From: Candidatus Woesearchaeota archaeon
GTDB lineage: Archaea; Nanobdellota; Nanobdellia; Woesearchaeales; SM23-78
NCBI GenBank assembly: GCA_016930415.1
Contig: JAFGGS010000009.1
Location: forward strand, 1-35,869
Length of the DNA: 35,869 nt
Reading direction: 5' to 3'
Shown here: piece by piece, positions 31,037 to 35,869 of the stretch
How positions within the stretch are numbered: position 1 is the stretch's first letter
How the letters are laid out: the number at the start of each line of letters is the position of its first letter
Position numbers and translations under genes: made by a program
The notes under the pieces: model-generated
What the model was told of the DNA's origin: nothing
The model's input: the letters and a program-made list of their open reading frames with translations, nothing else
Databases searched by the model: none

Positions 31037-31077
31037 TTATAAAGCTTTCTATTTTTTAACTACTTCTAAATGATAAC
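31037..31077 (-). promoter_or_regulatory. Promoter with shared palindrome, site D
   Basis: On the minus strand: GTTATCAT, TTAGAA, GTAGTTAA (31077-31056), then AAAATA, GAAAG (31049-31045) and CTTTATAAACG. The TATA-proximal half fits the consensus well; the distal half is weaker (five of eight). A 20-base leader with GAGG follows before ATG 30996. Confidence 0.55.
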
Positions 31078-31125
31078 AAATTAATATTCGTTAACTAATT
31101 AAATACATCTAACAATGACTTCTCC

Positions 31126-32211
31126 ATGAATAGCCTGATAATAGGAGCGGGGCCTGTAGGTTCGTACGCTGCAAGCCTGCTTGCGAAGCGCGAGGAAGTC
31201 TCTGTAATAGAGGAACATCCCTCTGTAGGAGCGCCAGTCCAATGCACAGGCATACTGACAAGTGACGTCTTCAAGTTTCTTCCTAAAGATCACGATTCGA
31301 TACAGAACAAGGTGCATGACGTTCGGGTATTCTCTCCAGACGGAAAACCCTTGGAGCTCCACTTCGATAAGCCTGACGTGATAGTCGACCGCACCCTTTT
31401 TGACAAGCACTTCTGCGAGAGAGCGCAAGACGCCGGAGCAAGTTTCAGATTCAGGACCAGGTTCTTGTCGTTTTCAGGCAGCAAGGCGCTTATAAGAGAC
31501 CATTCCGGGAAGGAAAAGACGCTCATGTTCAACCAGTTGATAGGAGCTGATGGGCCCATGAGCCAAGTGGCCAAGTCAGCCGGCATCCTGGGAAAGAGGA
31601 AGTTCTTCGTCGGAGTCCAGGCAGTCGTGAAGAAGAAGAACGACAACTTCATCGACTTCTATCCGAAGAGGTATGGCTTTGGATGGAGCGTGCCGGTCGA
31701 TGAGAAGACGATGCGAATAGGCTACGCAGGCCTGGGCAGTATCCATGCAGAGTTCCAGGCCATGCTCAAGCGATACAATGGAGAGACGCTAGAGACGCAA
31801 GGAGGCCTCATCCCAGTCTATAACCCCCGCCAGCTCGTGAAGACGGGCAACGTCTTCCTGGTGGGAGACGCAGCCACTCTCGTCAAGGCCACGACAGGCG
31901 GCGGGCTCATCCCAGGACTGATGTCAGCTGAGCTCTTGGCAAAATCAATCTTGAATAATGATAGCTATCCTTCGCTTGTGAGAAGAAAGATCGCTCCCTC
32001 GCTCTACATCAACCTCAAGATGAGGACTATGATGGACTCGTTCTCAGAGAAGGACTGGAACGATCTTGTCGCAGACCTGGACAACGAGAAATCAAAGAAA
32101 GCCTTTGCAAGCATAAACAGGGATCGACTGGCAAGGTTGCTCGTGAAGACGATGATCTCAAAACCCAAGATAATAAGATACGCGATCAAGCACTTCAACG
32201 CGCTGTTCTGA
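31126..32211 (+). CDS. FAD-dependent geranylgeranyl reductase family protein
   Basis: This family saturates the isoprenoid chains of archaeal membrane lipids, among other reductions. In 361 aa the FAD fold shows SLIIGAGPVGSYAA at the start, GAPVQCTGIL, LIGADGPMSQVA, and FLVGDAATLVKATTGGGL near the C-terminal third. The last 100 residues form the capping region. The TATA-like AATTAAATAC near 31098-31106 puts the transcript start at the ATG, so the mRNA is leaderless. A lipid substrate is likely but not proved by the sequence. Confidence 0.85.
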   Translation: MNSLIIGAGPVGSYAASLLAKREEVSVIEEHPSVGAPVQCTGILTSDVFKFLPKDHDSIQNKVHDVRVFSPDGKPLELHFDKPDVIVDRTLFDKHFCERAQDAGASFRFRTRFLSFSGSKALIRDHSGKEKTLMFNQLIGADGPMSQVAKSAGILGKRKFFVGVQAVVKKKNDNFIDFYPKRYGFGWSVPVDEKTMRIGYAGLGSIHAEFQAMLKRYNGETLETQGGLIPVYNPRQLVKTGNVFLVGDAATLVKATTGGGLIPGLMSAELLAKSILNNDSYPSLVRRKIAPSLYINLKMRTMMDSFSEKDWNDLVADLDNEKSKKAFASINRDRLARLLVKTMISKPKIIRYAIKHFNALF

Positions 32212-32338
32212 AATCGGATTTCTTTCGCTGTTTTCGTAAATTTGCACAAGACAATCCGAAAGATTTTCTCCGACGATATATTCTGCCACTAGACTTCCTT
32301 ACGTAGCGCTTAAAACAAAAACCTCCTCTCATCAGTTG

Positions 32339-32530
32339 ATGCATCAAGATAAGCGTATATCAAAGAAATGGGAATTGTGCATACTGGAATACGAGGACTC
32401 CGAAGGCATGAAATATAAGGTGACGAGGCACCTGCCGATGCTCTCAGTCGCAGAGACAAGAGTCTTTTCATCAAGAGAGGATGCAAAAAGACAATTCGAG
32501 CTATGGTTTGAGAAGTCCAGCCATCTTTGA
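32339..32530 (+). CDS. Unrecognised small protein, 63 aa
   Basis: ATG 32339 lies about where transcription from GCTTAAAAC (32308-32316) would begin. The protein alternates charged and hydrophobic residues (WELCILEYEDSEGMKYKVTR) and ends with a helix (SREDAKRQFELWFEK), like a small three-strand sheet plus helix. Its 3' end overlaps the convergent phosphatase-like gene by 30 bp. Function unknown. Confidence 0.55.
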   Translation: MHQDKRISKKWELCILEYEDSEGMKYKVTRHLPMLSVAETRVFSSREDAKRQFELWFEKSSHL

Positions 32531-32779
32531 CCTGAGAATCCTGACTAGTTCAGGCTGGTAATAGATACAGACATCAGGAAACCTCTCAGATAGCTCTTTG
32601 CGCTGGAAATCCTCCATGGAGACGACTACGTCAGCCCATAAGAGCTGCTCCCTAGTGACAGGCTTCTCATTGAAAAGGCCTGCAGAGCGAGTCTCGTAAT
32701 CATCCCCGAATATCTCTTCTGCAGTCTTGCTCCTGTTAAGGTTCTGGTTACAGATGAAAAGCACCTTAAGTACCTTCAT
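32501..32779 (-). CDS. Short low-molecular-weight phosphatase-like protein, 92 aa
   Basis: The N-terminus VLFICNQNLNRSKTAEEIF holds a C-x5-R loop (C10 to R16) as in low-molecular-weight protein tyrosine phosphatases, followed by TRSAGL and ADVVVSMEDFQRKEL in the usual order. At 92 aa it is far shorter than the standard enzyme (about 150 aa), and the general-acid Asp-Pro loop near the C-terminus is not visible. It may be a minimal phosphatase or a binding-only relative. The minus-strand TATA AATTATAATC (32801-32810) makes it leaderless. Confidence 0.7.
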   Translation of the reverse strand: MKVLKVLFICNQNLNRSKTAEEIFGDDYETRSAGLFNEKPVTREQLLWADVVVSMEDFQRKELSERFPDVCIYYQPELVRILRSKMAGLLKP

Positions 32780-32814
32780 AGAGAATGATTAGTCCTGCGC
32801 GATTATAATTCTTT

Positions 32815-33501
32815 TCAGTTCATCAGCTTCTTGAACACCATCTTGAAGAGTATCCTAAACGCGCCAAGAAGCGAGCCAGAGCCCTTCTGCTGGGAGTAGC
32901 TAGTATACCTGATTATCACAGGCACCTCCCTGTACTTGATTCTCTTCTTCACGATCTCCTCGACAATCTCAGAGGCGTGCTCCATCCGGTCAGAGGTTAT
33001 CTTGATCTTCTGGGCAGCCCTCCGGCTGATAACCCTAAAGCCGTTGTGTGCATCGCTTAAGAGAACGCCGTAGAAGACCCACTGCACCATGACTGATCCC
33101 TTGAGAAGAACCCTTCTTGCAAGCGGCATCCTGGTCTTCTTCAAGAACCTGGAGCCCAATGTGACCTCGACCTCTCCATCAAGCACGGGCTTTAGCATTG
33201 CAGGCAAGTCCTCGACCCTGTGCTGGCCGTCGCTGTCAAAAGTCACGATGACATCAGCCCCTTTTCTGAGCGAATAATCAATCCCAGTCCTAAGCGAAGC
33301 ACCCTGACCCCTGTTGATAAGATGCTTCAAGAGATGGACCTTGAGCCTGGAGCAGATATCATAAGTCCTGTCAGAAGAGCAGTCATCCACGACAACGATG
33401 TCGTGATAGCCGGCCCTGTGCAGGCCAGAGACTACCCTGGCTATGCTCCTCTCCTCGTTGAAAGCCGGGATGACGAAGAAAATCTTCTTCTCCTTGTTCA
33501 T
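32815..33501 (-). CDS. Family 2 glycosyltransferase (dolichyl-phosphate sugar synthase type)
   Basis: The fold begins FFVIPAFNEERSIARVVSGL, continues with IVVVDDCSSDRT, LINRGQGASLRTGID and TFDSDGQHRVEDLP (DxD motif), and ends with DAHNGFRVISRRAAQKI. These mark GT2 enzymes that move a sugar from a nucleotide to a polyprenol phosphate, or act on surface glycans. At 228 aa there is no C-terminal membrane domain. ATG 33501 fits leaderless transcription from TTTTTATAACC (about 33523-33533). It probably feeds glycosylation of surface proteins such as those encoded upstream. Confidence 0.88.
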   Translation of the reverse strand: MNKEKKIFFVIPAFNEERSIARVVSGLHRAGYHDIVVVDDCSSDRTYDICSRLKVHLLKHLINRGQGASLRTGIDYSLRKGADVIVTFDSDGQHRVEDLPAMLKPVLDGEVEVTLGSRFLKKTRMPLARRVLLKGSVMVQWVFYGVLLSDAHNGFRVISRRAAQKIKITSDRMEHASEIVEEIVKKRIKYREVPVIIRYTSYSQQKGSGSLLGAFRILFKMVFKKLMN

Positions 33502-33582
33502 GAAGGCACGCAAGCAGGCGAGGTTATAAAAAGGTTATGAAACAAGTCTCGCAAAAAGAGAACCAAAAGCCTGCCTTGAGAA

Positions 33583-34392
33583 TCACAGCAGAGGGTTCTG
33601 TCCGCCGTAGAGCGCCTGGAACCTGTTGTGCTTGAACTCCAGGCTGAAGATGTCATTGTTCGTCGCAGTGCTCCTCATCTTGACCACGCTGATCTCGCGC
33701 ACCACGTTCCTCCTGAAAGGCGTGAGCTTCAGGAATATGATGCCGTCGCAGAGGAACTCCTCGATCTCGAACTCACTGTACTTGCCGCTTTCCGGCTGAG
33801 CCTCTGAAATCAGGAATGACGTGATCTCCAGGTCGCGCAGGAACTCGAAGAGGTAGAATAGCTCGATCCTGGGATTCTCGAATCTCGAGAGCACGTAGAG
33901 CGCGCTTAAGCTGTCAAGGCAGAACGCGTGGCAGCCAGCGCCTTCCTTGATCTTCTTGACCACGTTCTTGACGACGTTCAGCCAGCTCTTGTTGTCAGCT
34001 ACCTTGACGTCCTTAATCTCCTTCCTGATGCAGCCGACGTCCACGATGACGACTCCGCCTTTCCCTCCTTTGAGCTTGCTCATGGCGACGCCGATCTCTG
34101 ACAAGTCCTTGATGATTATCAAGTTGATCTTCGTAAGGTCGAAGTTCATGTTCACGATCTGCTGGATTATAGAAGGATAGCTCTGCTCGAGGCTGCAATA
34201 GACGCTGATCTTGCCCCTCAAGGCCTCGTTGTAGAGGACGTTGAAAGTGATGGAAGTCTTCATGGTACCAGCGCTTCCGCTGATAAGGACGATGTGGCCT
34301 TCAGGCACGCCGCCCTCCATGTTATCATCAAGTCCTTCTATATACATAGGTATCCTTGTTATCTCAGACTTATTGGAGATGACCTTCACCAA
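33583..34392 (-). CDS. KaiC-like RecA-superfamily ATPase
   Basis: A single RecA-type domain begins ITRIPMYIEGLDDNMEGGVP, with Walker A GSAGTMKTS (residues 39-47) and a Walker B region CHAFCLDSLSAL. SLEQSYPSIIQQI and ISEAQPESGKYSEFEIEE follow. Archaeal KaiC-like ATPases of this size (about 250-270 aa) are often signalling proteins. The start is uncertain: TTG 34392 has GAGGT nine bases upstream, and GTG 34389 is also possible. The promoter is TTTATTAAAG near 34430-34439. Confidence 0.85.
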   Translation of the reverse strand: MVKVISNKSEITRIPMYIEGLDDNMEGGVPEGHIVLISGSAGTMKTSITFNVLYNEALRGKISVYCSLEQSYPSIIQQIVNMNFDLTKINLIIIKDLSEIGVAMSKLKGGKGGVVIVDVGCIRKEIKDVKVADNKSWLNVVKNVVKKIKEGAGCHAFCLDSLSALYVLSRFENPRIELFYLFEFLRDLEITSFLISEAQPESGKYSEFEIEEFLCDGIIFLKLTPFRRNVVREISVVKMRSTATNNDIFSLEFKHNRFQALYGGQNPLL

Positions 34393-34468
34393 AATTATCG
34401 AACCTCTTTTTTACACATTCTCTGCATCAATCTTTAATAAACTTTTCTTTTTTTTTTTTACTCTTCCC

Positions 34469-35725
34469 CTACTCTTTCTTATGGGCAATGCCGTCGATCT
34501 TTCCGGGCTTGGTATTGACTACCAGGCTCTTGTTCTCAGGCATGAACGCGCAGCCCACGACGATGCCCTCAGTCTTGAACTGCCAGATCTTCTTGCCAGT
34601 CGTCTTCCCAGCTTCCTTAGTCATTATGTCGCCGTAATGGCCAGTCTGGTTCACGATGCCTCCTAGGCCTGGCATGTAATCCAATATGTAAGACCCCTCA
34701 GCGTCCAGCACGTAGATGTTATGATCATAACTGCCGACTATGACCTCCTTGCGGCCATCACCATCGAGGTCCTCTAGGATGGGCTCGCTGCCGATCCAGA
34801 AGTCAGTCTCGTAGCTCCAAAGCTTATCCCCGTCCCTGCTTAGGCAGTAGACCTTATTGTCGCAGCTGCCAAACACGACCTCCTTCCTCTTGTCCCCACT
34901 GATATCGTCGCACGCCGCCTTTGCGATTATAGCCCCTTCAGTCTTGTACTTCCACAAGAGCTCGCCAGCGTCGTCAAGGACGTAGAGATAATTGTCAGTG
35001 CTGCCTATGATTATGCAGGTCCGGCCGTCGTTATACAGGTCAGCGAACGTGGGCTGCGCGAATATCTTAGCGCCCGTCTTGAAACTCCACACCTTGTCGC
35101 CCTTCACGTTGAGACAGTATATGTTTCCGTCGTCGCAGCCGAAGACGATGAAATTATTGCCGTCCTTACCAAAGACGCCAGGAGTGCTCTCTATCCCAGA
35201 CGAGGCTTCAAAGAACCACACCTGCTTTCCCTTGTTGTTCAGGACGCGCAGGCGCCCGTCTCCAGAGCCGAAGACAACCTTCGGGTCCTTGTCCTTGTAC
35301 AAGTCGCTTATCAAAGGCTGGCCCCTGATAGTGCCTTCAGCCTTGTACTTCCAAAGGAGCATGCCGGAATCGTTAAGGCAGTAAAGCAAGCCGAGCTCAG
35401 TCCCGAACACGACCTCGCTCTTGCCATCCTTGTTTATGTCACCGTAGTTCGGAGTGGACTCTATGCTACTCGCAGTCTCAGAATCAAGGAACATAAGCTC
35501 CACGTCCCCGACACTCTCGTTGGAGTCATAGAACCACTTGATGCCGGAGTTCATGTCTAGCACGAAGAGCTTGCCCTTCTTGGTGCCGAACACTATCTCC
35601 TTCTTGCCGTCGTTGTCAACGTCAGCAACGAGCGGACTGCACGTCACGCTGCTCTGCGCATCGAACTCCCAGAGCTTGTCAAGCCTTCCAGACCTCTTTT
35701 TGAAACCAAACGTAAGATTCACCAT
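34469..35725 (-). CDS. Seven-bladed PQQ/FG-GAP-like beta-propeller protein, 418 aa
   Basis: Seven repeats of about 45 residues share the pattern DxDxDGxxEVVFG, a short turn, LYCLD, then G-x-x-LW-x-YKTEG. Good copies are DINKDGKSEVVFGTELGLLY and DLDGDGRKEVIVGSYDHNIY. The repeats mix FG-GAP-type calcium loops with the Trp of PQQ propellers. No signal peptide or membrane helix is visible, so it is predicted to stay in the cytoplasm, which is unusual for such propellers. ATG 35725 fits the TATA box TATTTATAG near 35753-35761. The ligand is unknown. Confidence 0.8.
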   Translation of the reverse strand: MVNLTFGFKKRSGRLDKLWEFDAQSSVTCSPLVADVDNDGKKEIVFGTKKGKLFVLDMNSGIKWFYDSNESVGDVELMFLDSETASSIESTPNYGDINKDGKSEVVFGTELGLLYCLNDSGMLLWKYKAEGTIRGQPLISDLYKDKDPKVVFGSGDGRLRVLNNKGKQVWFFEASSGIESTPGVFGKDGNNFIVFGCDDGNIYCLNVKGDKVWSFKTGAKIFAQPTFADLYNDGRTCIIIGSTDNYLYVLDDAGELLWKYKTEGAIIAKAACDDISGDKRKEVVFGSCDNKVYCLSRDGDKLWSYETDFWIGSEPILEDLDGDGRKEVIVGSYDHNIYVLDAEGSYILDYMPGLGGIVNQTGHYGDIMTKEAGKTTGKKIWQFKTEGIVVGCAFMPENKSLVVNTKPGKIDGIAHKKE

Positions 35726-35792
35726 GGCTTAAGAGAGTTTTTCTAGTCTATGCTATAAATAGTTTTTCATTTTTCCCCCTTGCTGTGCTATC

Positions 35793-35834
35793 ACGTTTTT
35801 AATTCCGGTTTGATTAGCCACCTTCGGTGGTTAA
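35793..35834 (+). promoter_or_regulatory. Possible promoter and palindrome ahead of the last gene
   Basis: TTTTTAATTCC (35793-35803) is a weak TATA candidate. TTAGCCAC (35814-35821) and GTGGTTAA (35827-35834) form an inverted repeat with a TTC-containing centre that ends one base before the start codon ATG and covers the GGTGG binding site. It resembles the half-site GTRGTTA of the shared palindrome but has a five-base gap and lies downstream of the TATA, the position of a repressor or translational hairpin. Confidence 0.4.
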
Positions 35835-35835
35835 T

Positions 35836-35869
35836 ATGTATAAACTGACTTTTGAAAAGCGTGTTTGGA
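35836..35869 (+). CDS. Start of a probable RelE/ParE-type toxin (3' end outside window)
   Basis: Only eleven codons are visible, MYKLTFEKRVW. This wording is typical of the first strand of RelE/ParE-family toxins, which begin MYKLxFxKR. GGTGG lies six bases before the ATG. An antitoxin gene, if present, would follow outside the window or be missing. The call rests on the N-terminus alone. Confidence 0.35.
   Translation, partial: MYKLTFEKRVW

Noticed and set aside
31115-31129. Four-codon ORF (ATG ACT TCT CCA TGA) overlapping the start of the FAD oxidoreductase gene
   Set aside because: The TATA position puts the transcript start downstream of that ATG, so it is probably not transcribed.
1-35869. 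CRISPR arrays, insertion sequences, rRNA
   Set aside because: No regularly spaced direct repeats, transposase motifs or rRNA sequence were seen anywhere in the window.

Overview
The window is archaeal. About twenty promoters have a TATA box (TTTATAAA or TTTATATA type) roughly 25 bp before a start codon or a very short leader. When a leader exists, the ribosome binding site is GGTG/GAGGTG. The genes include replication factor C large subunit, Mre11, archaeal-type glycyl- and asparaginyl-tRNA synthetases, a tRNA-Gly with an intron at the archaeal splice position and a geranylgeranyl-reductase-family protein. Compact spacing, many leaderless genes and many unrecognised small proteins suggest a DPANN-type archaeon such as a Woesearchaeota or Pacearchaeota relative. 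That placement is inference.

Layout. 1-6.2 kb: the end of an unknown gene, a coiled-coil protein, intron-containing tRNA-Gly(CCC), tandem hairpins, a 50-aa minus-strand gene, rfcL, a secreted protein, a small unknown gene, glyS with a His-rich head, and tRNA-Phe. 6.2-13.9 kb: a nickel/hydrogenase block. It has hypF on the plus strand, nikR facing it, two small membrane proteins and a cupin divergent from nikR, and a minus-strand operon of a maturation protease followed by hypC-hypD-hypE-hypA-hypB. This is a full set for [NiFe]-hydrogenase cofactor assembly, but no hydrogenase subunit lies in the window.

14-24.5 kb: mixed housekeeping and unknown genes. These are four small unknown proteins, a class II aldolase, mre11, an overlapping macro-domain/nucleotidyltransferase pair, a saccharopine-dehydrogenase-like enzyme, a multi-pass membrane protein with a His/Lys-rich tail, asnS and a DUF5752 protein. 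24.5-31 kb: a minus-strand cell-surface block of two operons, containing Ig-like and thrombospondin-type-3 membrane-anchored proteins and a 634-aa protein whose C-terminal half reads like a bacterial outer-membrane beta-barrel. 31-35.9 kb: an FAD oxidoreductase, a tiny phosphatase-like protein, a family 2 glycosyltransferase, a KaiC-like ATPase, a seven-bladed propeller protein and the first codons of a probable RelE/ParE-type toxin.

The most notable new signal is regulatory. Four operons (starts at 15072, 16982, 27933 and 30996, all minus strand) carry the same imperfect 22-bp palindrome, about GTAACYAC-N6-GTRGTTAC, placed 5-6 bases before a GAAAG/GAAAC element and the TATA box. Two of them encode the surface/beta-barrel operons and two encode small unknown proteins. 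This looks like a small regulon joining an unusual envelope system to unknown partners.
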